DNA from: DASVTR01 sp036387475
GTDB taxonomy: Bacteria > Acidobacteriota > Blastocatellia > Pyrinomonadales > Pyrinomonadaceae
DNA: 64,000 bases
Reading direction: 5' to 3'
NCBI GenBank assembly: GCA_036387475.1
Contig: DASVTR010000023.1
Span: 62,001 to 126,000 of the forward strand
In this document: in pieces, positions 1 to 8,499 of the stretch
Numbering within the stretch: position 1 is the stretch's first letter
Layout: each line of letters opens with the position of its first letter
Program-made: the position numbers and the translations under genes
Notes under the pieces: generated by a model
The model's input: the letters and a program-made list of their open reading frames with translations, nothing else
Databases searched by the model: none
Told to the model about the DNA's origin: nothing

Positions 1-1269
1 ACGCTCACTGATGACGGCACGCACTATATTTTGAACGGCCAGAAGATGTGGATTACTAACGGCGGCTTCGCAGACCTCTTCACCATCTTCGCCAAAGTTG
101 ACGGTGAGAAGTTCACTGCGTTCATCGTCGAGCGCGGCATGGGCGTGGTGAGCGGGCGCGAAGAACCGAAACTCGGCCTCGACGGTTCTTCAACAACTGC
201 GCTTATACTCGAAAACGTGCGCGTGCCTGTTGAGAACGTGCTGGGCCAGGTGGGTGAAGGTCACAGGGTAGCCTTCAACATTCTGAACCTTGGCCGCCTC
301 AAGCTCGGCACGCGCAACATAGGCAGCGCCAAGCAGGCTTTAACGCGTGCGGCGCGCTACGCAGTTGAGCGCCAGCAATTCGGGCGCGCTATCAGCGAGT
401 TTGGCATGATACGTCAGAAGTTGGGCGAGATGGCCGTGCGCTGTTTTGTGGGCGACGCAATGGTCTATCGCACGCTCGGCGACGTGGACAGGGCGCTCGA
501 AGAAGTCTCACTCGATGACACGACGCGCGTGCTCAGGACGATAGAGGGCTTTGCCGTCGAATGCTCCATCAATAAGGTCTGGACGAGCGAGGCGCAAAGC
601 TTTGTGGTGGACGAGGCATTGCAGGTTTATGGCGGCTACGGGTATTCAAAGGAGTTCCCGGTGGAGCGCGCCTACCGCGACGCGCGTATCACTCGCATCT
701 ATGAAGGCACAAACGAAATCAACCGCCTCATTATTCCCACTCGCCTTTTGAAGAATCCTCAGACTGCGCCTCTCTTTACCATCGAGAACGCCATGCGCGC
801 CCTTAAGGATTCAAACGATTCCGCGACGAGCACAGTGACGCCTCTTTCAGCCGAGCGCGCCTTGCTCTCTCGCGCCAAGCGCTTGCTTGTCTTCACGCTC
901 GGTCGCGCAAAGGCTGCCTACGCTGATGCGCTCGCAAGCGAGCAGGAAGTGCTCGCACATATCGCGGACATCATCATAGAGGTCTACGCCTTAGAAAGCG
1001 CGATTCTCAGAACTGAGAAACTCATCAGCGCCAGGGGCGAGCAGGCTTCCGCGACGCCCATTGACATCACGCGCACTTACGGTAGCGATGCTGCGGATCG
1101 CATGCAGCACTCAGCCAAGCAGGTCGTGGCCGCACTGGCAAAGACGGAAGAAGTCGCCCCGCTGCTCGATAGCGTGCGACGGCTCACTTATCATCAGCCC
1201 TGCGACACTGTCGCCGCCCGCCGCCGCATCAGCGATTCAATCATCCGCGCAGGCCGTTATCATCTGTGA
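1..1269 (+). CDS. Acyl-CoA dehydrogenase, 5' end outside the window
   Basis: The reading frame is open from base 1, so the N-terminus lies outside the window; about 422 residues are present. Family knowledge: FAD-dependent alpha,beta-dehydrogenation of acyl-CoA in fatty-acid oxidation. Seen: the middle beta-domain (NGQKMWITNG, then a VRVPVENVLG segment), the C-terminal helical domain with RQQFGRAISEFGMIRQKL, and YEGTNEINR, whose Glu is the expected catalytic base. About 170 residues follow this motif, forming an extra helical C-terminal domain as in the VLCAD/ACAD9 group rather than short-chain enzymes. It converges on the next gene across a hairpin spacer. Substrate chain length is inferred from architecture only. 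Confidence 0.93.
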   Translation, partial: TLTDDGTHYILNGQKMWITNGGFADLFTIFAKVDGEKFTAFIVERGMGVVSGREEPKLGLDGSSTTALILENVRVPVENVLGQVGEGHRVAFNILNLGRLKLGTRNIGSAKQALTRAARYAVERQQFGRAISEFGMIRQKLGEMAVRCFVGDAMVYRTLGDVDRALEEVSLDDTTRVLRTIEGFAVECSINKVWTSEAQSFVVDEALQVYGGYGYSKEFPVERAYRDARITRIYEGTNEINRLIIPTRLLKNPQTAPLFTIENAMRALKDSNDSATSTVTPLSAERALLSRAKRLLVFTLGRAKAAYADALASEQEVLAHIADIIIEVYALESAILRTEKLISARGEQASATPIDITRTYGSDAADRMQHSAKQVVAALAKTEEVAPLLDSVRRLTYHQPCDTVAARRRISDSIIRAGRYHL

Positions 1270-1298
1270 ACGCAAACTAAAGTAAGAGATGAAAGATA

Positions 1299-1393
1299 AA
1301 AAGCAGGAGTCAGAAGAAAAGAAAATCAGAAGAAGAACAATTCTTCGCCTTTACATTCTGGCTGCTGGATTCTGACTTCTGACTCCTGCTTTT
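1299..1393. repeat. Intergenic inverted repeat (convergent-gene hairpin)
   Basis: Arms 1299-1316 and 1376-1393 are perfect 18-bp reverse complements, flanked by further imperfect pairing built of short CAGAAG/GAGTCAG-type words. It fills the spacer between two convergent genes and could terminate both. It belongs to the same class as the hairpins at 52.4, 54.4, 58.7 and 59.5 kb. Confidence 0.75.
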
Positions 1394-1395
1394 CA

Positions 1396-1827
1396 TCATC
1401 CCTGCTTTTCAGCCCAGCGCTCTAAAAGCCTGCGACGATTCTCCAGCTTCTTTTCGATGTCCGGCACTCTCATCACCAGTTGTTCGAGATTGGATAGATA
1501 ATCAGGCTCGCCGATTGTTTCCCTGACTTCAGCTATGAACGGCTGAAGCTTGGCGAAAACCACAACGTGTTCCGAGTTGCCGCCCAAGAAAAGCTGTTCG
1601 TCAATCCCGCCGTTGTTGACGAAGGAACTGGCCGTCTCCCAGTGTGAGACGACCATACGGTAAAAGGCGCTCTGCTTTTCGCCGCTCAGCATGAGGCGAA
1701 CAATGTCTTTACCGCTCTGCGGCGCAAACTCTGTAAAGAACCAGCGGCGCGCCTCGCGCATCAGCGCCTCGCTCCTCATCTCGTAGAGCTTAAGAATAGC
1801 GAGTGTATCCAACGGCTTTGTGTCCAC
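1396..1827 (-). CDS. Conserved hypothetical protein, helical with C-terminal coiled coil
   Basis: About 143 residues from a GTG at 1827, chosen because an AAAGGA Shine-Dalgarno lies just upstream and because this start clears the end of the TPR gene by 23 bp; the open frame runs further upstream into the TPR gene. No domain recognised. The sequence is charged and helical, with a Trp/Phe-rich N-terminal stretch (REARRWFFTEF) and a C-terminal Glu/Lys/Arg-rich helix likely to form a coiled coil. It has no signal peptide or membrane segment. It is probably cotranscribed with the upstream TPR gene. Function unknown. Confidence 0.6.
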   Translation of the reverse strand: MDTKPLDTLAILKLYEMRSEALMREARRWFFTEFAPQSGKDIVRLMLSGEKQSAFYRMVVSHWETASSFVNNGGIDEQLFLGGNSEHVVVFAKLQPFIAEVRETIGEPDYLSNLEQLVMRVPDIEKKLENRRRLLERWAEKQG

Positions 1828-1850
1828 CGTGCGTACATCCTTTCTTAACT

Positions 1851-2582
1851 TTAAGGTTTGAGAACAAAGGTCGCATCCGCAATCTTCATCGAAGCGAAGG
1901 CAACCTGCGTCTCTTTTAAGAGCCGCGAGCGGCACAGCTTGAGATTGTAAGCGGCCTCTGCAAAATCCGTAGTTGACTGCCGGAGCGCGGCTTCAAACTC
2001 TTGCTCCGCCTCCACTATGCGCCCTGCCAGAGCCAGCATCACTCCCAGATTATTATGCGCTGCCGGGAATCTCTCTTTCGAGCGCGCCAGAGCCTCTCTA
2101 AAAAGAGCCTTCGCGTCTTCGTAATCGCCTTCGCGCCCAGCAATCAATCCCAACCTGTAATGAGCGACGGCGAGCCGCTCTTCCGTATAGTTACCATCGG
2201 ACACTTCAATGGCCTGTTTGTAAGCTTCCTTCGCATCCTCTGGCCGCCGCAAAATTTCCAGCGCGACGCCCAGACCATAAAGCGCCTTCGGATAACGCCC
2301 GTTGCGCGCCTCGATTGCTCTACGGTACATATTGACGGCATCCTCTGTCCGCTGTAGCTCGAAATAGCAGACCCCTATGTTGTAGAGCGCCTGCGCGTAA
2401 GCTTCGCCCTGCCTCGGCGTGACCTGTTCGTACTCTTTGACCGCCGCCTCGTATTCACCGCGCGTGTATCTTTCGTTACCGCGCCTGATTGCTTCTGTCG
2501 CGTCCGAGCCGCTCGCCTCGGCCATCGTCAAAGTTGTAGAGAGCATCAGCAAGAGCAGCGCCAGCATTAATCTCTTTCTCAT
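1851..2582 (-). CDS. Secreted or periplasmic TPR-repeat protein
   Basis: 243 residues. An N-terminal signal peptide (MRKRLMLALLLLML followed by small residues and an AEA site) is followed by five to six tetratricopeptide repeats with the usual A..Y..G..Y / A...Y..A spacing (for example YNIGVCYFELQRTEDAVNMY and YRLGLIAGREGDYEDAKALF). TPRs act as protein-protein scaffolds; no partner can be named. First gene of a two-gene minus-strand unit with the small helical protein downstream. Confidence 0.85.
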   Translation of the reverse strand: MRKRLMLALLLLMLSTTLTMAEASGSDATEAIRRGNERYTRGEYEAAVKEYEQVTPRQGEAYAQALYNIGVCYFELQRTEDAVNMYRRAIEARNGRYPKALYGLGVALEILRRPEDAKEAYKQAIEVSDGNYTEERLAVAHYRLGLIAGREGDYEDAKALFREALARSKERFPAAHNNLGVMLALAGRIVEAEQEFEAALRQSTTDFAEAAYNLKLCRSRLLKETQVAFASMKIADATFVLKP

Positions 2583-2740
2583 CGTCGCCTTCCTCCAAAC
2601 ATTGGATTTAATCCTGGAGGTGAGGATAAAGGCGACAGGCTCTCGTCGTCTTTCCCGTTATTGCTAAGCGTTGACTAATCTTGCTGCCCCGTTGGCCCGC
2701 CGTAAACAACCCTCTTCGCAAGGGCCTGCTTGCGCCGGTG

Positions 2741-2769
2741 TTGACTTGGATTATATCTACACGTATCTA
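2741..2769 (+). promoter_or_regulatory. Possible sigma-70 promoter for the monooxygenase operon
   Basis: TTGACT at 2741-2746, a 17-base spacer, then a weak TATCTA at 2764-2769, about 145 bases before the favoured monooxygenase start. The -35 box is good and the -10 poor, so this is tentative. Confidence 0.3.
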
Positions 2770-2912
2770 TAAACTCTCTTGAAAGGTCGTCGCTTCCAAT
2801 CTAGTTTTGAGGTTTAAGGCGTATCGTTAGAATAAATTCAGTGGCTCATCAAAATACAACAGCCGATTATCAAGATTTAATAACGCCCGTCGTGTCAACA
2901 GGAGGTGAAGGG

Positions 2913-4448
2913 GTGGAGTCCGAGGGTCGTAAGGTCAGCGCGCGGGTTGCGATTATCGGCAGCGGCTTCGGCGGCCTCGGCACAGCCATACGCCTGAAGC
3001 GGGAGGGCATCGAGGACTTCATTATCTTTGAGCGCGCGGGCGAAGTCGGCGGGACGTGGCGCGACAACACTTATCCGGGCTGCGCCTGCGACGTAGAATC
3101 ACACCTCTACTCGTTCTCCTTTGCGCCGAACCCGGACTGGACTCGCAGCTTTTCGCCTCAGCCCGAAATCTGGGACTACCTGAAGCGCTGCGCGCGCGAC
3201 TTCGGCGTGCTGCCACACATACGCTTTCAACACGAAGTGAGAGAAGCCATGTGGGACGAGGCCGCGCAGCACTGGCGCATAGAGACCTCGCAGGGGAGCT
3301 ACACGGCCTCTGTCCTTGTGCTGGCGTCGGGAGCGCTCAGCGAGCCGACAGTGCCCCATCTCCCCGGACTTGAAAGCTTTCAGGGTGCTGCATTCCACTC
3401 CGCGCGCTGGGATCACAACTATGACCTGACGGGCCGCCGCGTCGCCGTCGTCGGCACTGGCGCTTCCGCCATCCAATTCGTCCCTGAGATTCAACCAAAG
3501 GTGGCACAGCTTCACATCTTTCAGCGCACGCCGCCCTGGATTATACCGCGTCGCGACCGCGCGTTGAGTGAGCGCGGTCGGCGATTATTCCGCCGCTTCC
3601 CCGCAATGCAGCGAGCGGCGCGTTCCTCTATCTATCTTTTCCGGGAGTTGTTCCTCCTGTGCTTTCGCCACTTCTGGCTGTCAAAGCAACTCGAACGGCT
3701 CGCGAGGTGGCATCTTGAGCGCTCTGTACCCGACCCCGCGCTTCGCGCAAAGCTTCTGCCGGACTATGCCATCGGCTGCAAGCGCATTCTCATTTCAAAC
3801 GACTACCTGCCATCGCTCACGCGCTCTAATGTAGAGGTCGTGACAGAAGCGATAGCGGAGGTGCGCGCATCTTCAATCGTAGACCGCAACGGCATAGAGC
3901 GCCCCGTCGATGCGATAATCTTCGGCACGGGCTTTCGGGTCACAGACCCGCCGCTCGCCAAACACATACGCGGACGCGAAGGGCAAACGCTCAACGAGGT
4001 TTGGGCCGGGAGTCCGCAGGCTCACGTCGGGACAACCGTCGCAGGGTTCCCGAACCTTTTCATCCTGCTTGGCCCCAACACAGGGCTTGGACACAACTCG
4101 GTCGTTTACATGATCGAGGCGCAGATTGAGCACGTGGTCGCCGCACTCATGCACATGCGGCGGCACGGCGCGAGCGCCATTGAGCCGCAGCCCAAAGCGC
4201 AATCAGCTTTTGTTGGAGAAGTACAACGGAGGATGGAAGGAACTGTGTGGGTCGCTGGCGGCTGCGCAAGTTGGTATCTGGACAGGACGGGGCGCAATTC
4301 CACTATCTGGCCGGACTTCAGTTGGCGATTTCGCAGACGCGTCGCGCGTCTGAACACACACGAGTATGTGCTCGGTTTCCCACACGACAAAGAGTTGCCC
4401 GCAAACTTTTTTCAGCCCATGACGACACGGGAAGCGAACAATGTCTGA
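2913..4448 (+). CDS. Flavin-containing monooxygenase, Baeyer-Villiger type
   Basis: 511 residues from GTG 2913. This start is chosen over an in-frame GTG at 2841 because AGGAGGTGA (2900-2908) stands seven bases before it, whereas 2841 has no ribosome site. FAD- and NADPH-dependent oxygenation of ketones or aldehydes is expected from the family. Seen: a first dinucleotide fold with GSGFGG at residues 16-21, a Baeyer-Villiger-like fingerprint FQGAAFHSARWD near 156-168, and a second Rossmann motif VVGTGASAIQF near 178-190. The stop overlaps the esterase start by 8 bases, so it is the first gene of a three-gene operon. The substrate is unknown; a membrane-lipid or long-chain ketone role is inferred from neighbours. 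Confidence 0.9.
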   Translation: MESEGRKVSARVAIIGSGFGGLGTAIRLKREGIEDFIIFERAGEVGGTWRDNTYPGCACDVESHLYSFSFAPNPDWTRSFSPQPEIWDYLKRCARDFGVLPHIRFQHEVREAMWDEAAQHWRIETSQGSYTASVLVLASGALSEPTVPHLPGLESFQGAAFHSARWDHNYDLTGRRVAVVGTGASAIQFVPEIQPKVAQLHIFQRTPPWIIPRRDRALSERGRRLFRRFPAMQRAARSSIYLFRELFLLCFRHFWLSKQLERLARWHLERSVPDPALRAKLLPDYAIGCKRILISNDYLPSLTRSNVEVVTEAIAEVRASSIVDRNGIERPVDAIIFGTGFRVTDPPLAKHIRGREGQTLNEVWAGSPQAHVGTTVAGFPNLFILLGPNTGLGHNSVVYMIEAQIEHVVAALMHMRRHGASAIEPQPKAQSAFVGEVQRRMEGTVWVAGGCASWYLDRTGRNSTIWPDFSWRFRRRVARLNTHEYVLGFPHDKELPANFFQPMTTREANNV

Positions 4449-5511
4449 CGCCAGAGTAAGGCCCTCCGAGCGTGTTCAGGGACTAACGGCGCGCGCCACG
4501 GGCCGCCTCCCCGTGTGGCTGCAACTACGCCTCTCCGGTCGGCCACAGATTGTGATTGACGAACAGACGCTCGACCCGCAGGTTCAACTGTTGCTGGCGA
4601 TTCACCGCAAGCGTAGACCCTACGGGCTTTGCCACCCTTCGCCCGCCGAAGCGCGTGCGCGATTTCGCCGAGACACGCTCGCCACCGCCGTGACGAAAAC
4701 GAGCGTCGGCGCGGTGCGCGAGCTTGAGATTCCGGGCGTCGATGGCTGTCTGCGTGCGCGACACTACGCGCCTCCCGCAGCCGACCGTTGCCCTGATTTG
4801 CTGGTGTACCTGCACGGCGGCGGTTTTGTCTTAGGTGATCTCGACACGCACGATGAGCCGTGTCGCTTGCTCTGCCGTCACGCAGACACGCACGTCCTCA
4901 GCATAGATTACCGCCTCGCTCCAGAGCACCCTTTCCCGGCGGCACTAAACGACGCTCTCGCCGCGCTCAGATGGGCGCAAGGTAACGCGGCCACGCTTGG
5001 CGCGCAGCGGTCTCGCGTCGCGCTCGGTGGTGATAGTGCCGGGGGTAATCTTACGGCTGTGGCGGCACAGTTCGCAGCACGCGGCGGCTATCCGCCCGTG
5101 GCCCAGTTGCTTATTTACCCCGCGATAGACGCCATGACGGCCACCGCATCGAAGGAGATGTTCGGCGATGGCTTCTTCTTAGACCGTCAGGACTGCGACG
5201 ACTTCCTTCATTACTACACGGACGGAACAGGGGTGAGCGACGACGACCCGCGAGTTTCGCCTCTGCGCGCAACTGATTTTTCGGGGCTGCCTCCGGCGCT
5301 GGTAGTCACGGCGGGCTTCGACGTGCTGCGCGACGAGGGCGAGGCTTACGCCGCCGCGTTGCGAGAGGCCGGGACGATTGTCTTGCCGCGTCGATTCCCT
5401 GCACTCGGACACGGCTTTATACACATGACCGGCATCTCGCACGCCGCGCATCACGCAACAATCGAGGTCGCGCGAGACTGGCGGGCGCTGCTTGACTCCA
5501 CAAGCTCTTAG
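4441..5511 (+). CDS. Alpha/beta hydrolase, HSL-type esterase (LipR-like)
   Basis: 356 residues. Seen: the oxyanion-hole motif HGGG near 124-127, the nucleophile elbow GDSAGG near 197-202, an Asp in the AGFDVLRDEG stretch near 292, and His in LGHGFIHM near 323. That is the complete Ser-Asp-His triad of the hormone-sensitive-lipase family. It overlaps the monooxygenase by 8 bases (ATGTCTGA) and is followed 42 bases later by an SDR. Likely action is ester cleavage of the product of the Baeyer-Villiger step. No signal peptide, so cytoplasmic. Confidence 0.9.
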   Translation: MSDARVRPSERVQGLTARATGRLPVWLQLRLSGRPQIVIDEQTLDPQVQLLLAIHRKRRPYGLCHPSPAEARARFRRDTLATAVTKTSVGAVRELEIPGVDGCLRARHYAPPAADRCPDLLVYLHGGGFVLGDLDTHDEPCRLLCRHADTHVLSIDYRLAPEHPFPAALNDALAALRWAQGNAATLGAQRSRVALGGDSAGGNLTAVAAQFAARGGYPPVAQLLIYPAIDAMTATASKEMFGDGFFLDRQDCDDFLHYYTDGTGVSDDDPRVSPLRATDFSGLPPALVVTAGFDVLRDEGEAYAAALREAGTIVLPRRFPALGHGFIHMTGISHAAHHATIEVARDWRALLDSTSS

Positions 5512-5553
5512 CTGCCACAAAAACCTATCCGCTATCAGGAGGAATCTTTCCCT

Positions 5554-6465
5554 GTGACATACAACGTTTCCGGTAAAGTGGTGTTCGTTACAGGCGCGGC
5601 GCGCGGCATTGGTGCTGAGACTGCGCGCATGCTCGCATCACGCGGCGCGCATCTGGCGCTGGTGGGCCTGGAGCCAGACCGCCTGGCGGCGCTGGCAGAA
5701 GAATTGGGGGAGCATCACGTCTGGTTTGAGTGCGATGTCACTGACCAATCGGCATTGGAGCGCGCCGCGAGCGGCACAATCGCTGCGCTGGGAGGCATTG
5801 ATGTAGTCGTCGCCAACGCGGGCATCGCCAGCAACTGCACGGTGGCGGTCGGCCCTTTGGACGCTCTCATCAGAATTATTGAAGTTAACCTGATTGGAGT
5901 CGTACGCACCGTCAGTTGCACACTGCCGCACGTGACAGACGCATGCGGCTATTATTTGCTGGTTTCTTCGGCGGCGGCGCTGGCCCCGCTCCCCGGCATT
6001 TCGACCTACGCGGCTGCGAAGAGCGGGGTCGAGCAGTTCGGTAACGTGCTACGGCTTGAGGTCGCGCACAAGGGGGTCAGCGTAGGAGTCGCCCACCCGT
6101 CATGGATTGACACAGACATGGTGCGCGACGTGCGGAACGACTTGAAGAGTTTCAACGAGACGCTCGCCACGCTCCCCTGGCCGTTCGGCTCTGTCACTTC
6201 GGTTAAGACCTGCGCCGCCGCCTTCGTCAAAGCGATTGAGCGGCGTAAGCGTAAGGTCTATGTGCCGGGAACTCTCGCGCCGTTCTCGGCCCTGCGCTAT
6301 CTCCTCGCAAGCCCGTTATCGGAATACGTCATGGGGCGCAACGCGCGCCGCCTCGTCCCTCAAGCAGAACGCGAAGCCCTCAAGCTCAACAGGCCCTTTG
6401 GCCTCAACAGCGTCGAGACGGTGGACAAACTGAAGGCTGAAGACGCGGCGATGCGGAAGCGTTAA
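5554..6465 (+). CDS. Short-chain dehydrogenase/reductase (SadH-like)
   Basis: 303 residues from a GTG at 5554 preceded by AGGAGGAA. Classical SDR features: TGAARGIG at 13-20 for NAD(P) binding, NAG near residue 89, and the catalytic Tyr152 and Lys156 in STYAAAKSG with the Ser in SSAAAL upstream. The roughly 40-residue C-terminal extension fits the group that works beside flavin monooxygenases. Third gene of the operon. It probably oxidises an alcohol or reduces a ketone that is interconverted by the other two enzymes; the substrate is not evident. Confidence 0.9.
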   Translation: MTYNVSGKVVFVTGAARGIGAETARMLASRGAHLALVGLEPDRLAALAEELGEHHVWFECDVTDQSALERAASGTIAALGGIDVVVANAGIASNCTVAVGPLDALIRIIEVNLIGVVRTVSCTLPHVTDACGYYLLVSSAAALAPLPGISTYAAAKSGVEQFGNVLRLEVAHKGVSVGVAHPSWIDTDMVRDVRNDLKSFNETLATLPWPFGSVTSVKTCAAAFVKAIERRKRKVYVPGTLAPFSALRYLLASPLSEYVMGRNARRLVPQAEREALKLNRPFGLNSVETVDKLKAEDAAMRKR

Positions 6466-6493
6466 TGTGGCGGGTGCTTAAATGCGGATCAGA

Positions 6494-6558
6494 TGGCGTA
6501 GAGGGTGGGATTTGAACTCACGTTGGAGTTTTCCTCCACTCGAATTTTCGAGTCTGCT
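6494..6558 (-). pseudogene. Decayed 3' half of tRNA-Ser (att-like remnant)
   Basis: Read on the minus strand this resembles the anticodon arm, long variable arm, T arm and CCA end of the tRNA-Ser(CGA) genes at 33 and 50 kb, with substitutions in the T arm and acceptor strand and no 5' half. It cannot fold as a tRNA. It is best explained as an old duplicated tRNA 3' end left by an integration event. Confidence 0.7.
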
Positions 6559-6611
6559 TCGCCCCTTTCGCTGATTGCCAGGAAGCGAAAAACATCTGTC
6601 ATATTGAAGTT

Positions 6612-8336
6612 CTAGTTAGCAGGCAGCTTCATCCCCGCACGCAGGAGCGAAGACAGGAATGGCTCTTCCTTATTAAAGACGCGCAGGAAGGCTTCTCGTT
6701 TCTTAGCTGGGCCGCCATTGAGCAGCACTTCGATGGAGTCCGCATCGCTCCGCAACTCAGGCGCTCCGTCTAACTTAAGCTCTATGAATCGCGTTCGGTA
6801 GTGGTCTGCGCCAAGCGTCAAAGGCGCTTTCGGAAGAGAGAGAAAGCCCTCGGCGACCAGCGACTTCTTCAGTGAGTCGAAGTCGGTTTTCAGTTGATTC
6901 AAATGACCATAGGCCAGGCATTTGCCTGAATTATTCGTCGCTACGAAGCTACCGTCCCCGTAAATCTTCGCGATGAACCCTTCGTTCCAACCGGGATTCA
7001 TTACGTCGCCCCAAATTAAGTGGTTGGAATTTATTTCCGCAGGCCGGGCGCGCGGGAGTAGTGAATTGAATTCCATTATCCTGGCGCGATCCGTGGCCGC
7101 GCTGCTTTCAATGGCCCAACTCTGTAACACGACCGGAGAATTCGCAACTCCGGCCACCGAATCAGCATTCGCGATTTCGAGCTTCCACGGAAAATCAAAG
7201 TCGGATTCCATAGGCATCGGAACTTTTGATAAGGGAACTATGAAGGCTCTATTTCCTTCGACCATAATCTCGCCGCAAAGAGTGGAGTCCTGCTTCTTCA
7301 CCTGAGGCCCACGGAGGCGTTCTACACTGTAGAGCAAGACGAATCCATCAGAACTCGCCGCCGCCAGCAGGCTGTCATCTGGGCTGAAAGCGAGGCCATG
7401 AATTGGATAATCACCGAATGAAACGAAACCCAGTTCGCGCCCTTCATCAAGATTCCAAAGACTGACAGCGCCTTCCCCTCCGCCGTAAGTCCCGCCGGCG
7501 ACGGCGAAGAGTTTTCCCGAATGAGAGATTGCCAGCGCGAAAAGGCCGTTTCTAAACTCGTTGAGTTCATACACTTTTCGCCCTTCATGGAAATCCCAAA
7601 TCTGGACGGACTTTTTACCGTAGATCGCTCCACCGCCTGCGATGATGTGTCTACCGTCAGGGGATAAGCGACCGAAGAAGCCGACGGTCGCAGCTCTCAA
7701 AACCTGAATGGTCTTCCGACTTTCGACATCCCAAACCTGAATCGAAGTGTTACCGCAAACGATGACGAATTTGCTGTCTGGAGAAAACGAGATGCCGTTG
7801 AAGCCTCTGCCGACATCGCTTGCGGTCGCAATGACAATTGCTTTGCCGGACTGAAGGTCGTAGAGAATCGCAGCCTTGTCAGACGCATAGGCGAGTTTGG
7901 TGCTATCAGGCGAAAAACTGAGATCAGTTGTGCCGCCGCGCTTCACCAAAATGGTTTTGTGCGAGCGCCAGGAGCCGACTGTCCAGAGCATTACGTCTCC
8001 GCGATCGCTGGCTGCGGCGAATAACTTTCCGTCATCCGAGAAAGCGACCCGCTCGATGCCAGCCTTGGAAGACGCTCTGCCGAGCAGTGAGGCGACAACC
8101 GAGCGACCAGCCACATCCCAAATCGTCACACCGCCATCGTCGTAGAAACCGTAGCCTCCCGCCAATAGCTTGCCGTCGGGCGAGAAGGCGACGGCCTGAA
8201 CGCGATGATCCTCGTTTGCAAGCTTTGCAAGCAGAGCGCCTCCTCCTTCATCAATTGTCTGGGCCTCGGTAAAACCCGCCGTCAACAGGATGAACGCGAG
8301 CGCCAGAACAGTTTTTCCGGCAGACGATTTCGACAT
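6612..8336 (-). CDS. Secreted WD40-repeat protein
   Basis: 574 residues. A signal peptide (hydrophobic VLALAFILLTAGF, then TEAQ) is followed by about seven WD40 blades (recurring FSPDGKLLA/FSPDSTKLA with WD or DL closing strands) up to residue 340, which should form one beta-propeller. After that comes a unique region of about 230 residues beginning with a KKQDSTLCGEI motif and ending in a mixed alpha/beta segment. A similar KQDSTVGGRI motif occurs in the WG-repeat protein at 14.9 kb. Probably a periplasmic or surface interaction scaffold; no enzyme motif seen. Confidence 0.85.
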   Translation of the reverse strand: MSKSSAGKTVLALAFILLTAGFTEAQTIDEGGGALLAKLANEDHRVQAVAFSPDGKLLAGGYGFYDDGGVTIWDVAGRSVVASLLGRASSKAGIERVAFSDDGKLFAAASDRGDVMLWTVGSWRSHKTILVKRGGTTDLSFSPDSTKLAYASDKAAILYDLQSGKAIVIATASDVGRGFNGISFSPDSKFVIVCGNTSIQVWDVESRKTIQVLRAATVGFFGRLSPDGRHIIAGGGAIYGKKSVQIWDFHEGRKVYELNEFRNGLFALAISHSGKLFAVAGGTYGGGEGAVSLWNLDEGRELGFVSFGDYPIHGLAFSPDDSLLAAASSDGFVLLYSVERLRGPQVKKQDSTLCGEIMVEGNRAFIVPLSKVPMPMESDFDFPWKLEIANADSVAGVANSPVVLQSWAIESSAATDRARIMEFNSLLPRARPAEINSNHLIWGDVMNPGWNEGFIAKIYGDGSFVATNNSGKCLAYGHLNQLKTDFDSLKKSLVAEGFLSLPKAPLTLGADHYRTRFIELKLDGAPELRSDADSIEVLLNGGPAKKREAFLRVFNKEEPFLSSLLRAGMKLPAN

Positions 8337-8499
8337 GGTTCTGCCCTCTTTCTAATTCTAAAGCTCCATGTGCTTAACACTCTGAATGCTCGATATTGTT
8401 CCATAAAGCGCTTTTGAAAAAACGAAAACTCATCGAATGTGCTAAATAGTTCTGAGCCGTGGAAGCGACAGGCAATAGCAAGCTTGATATAGTAATGAG

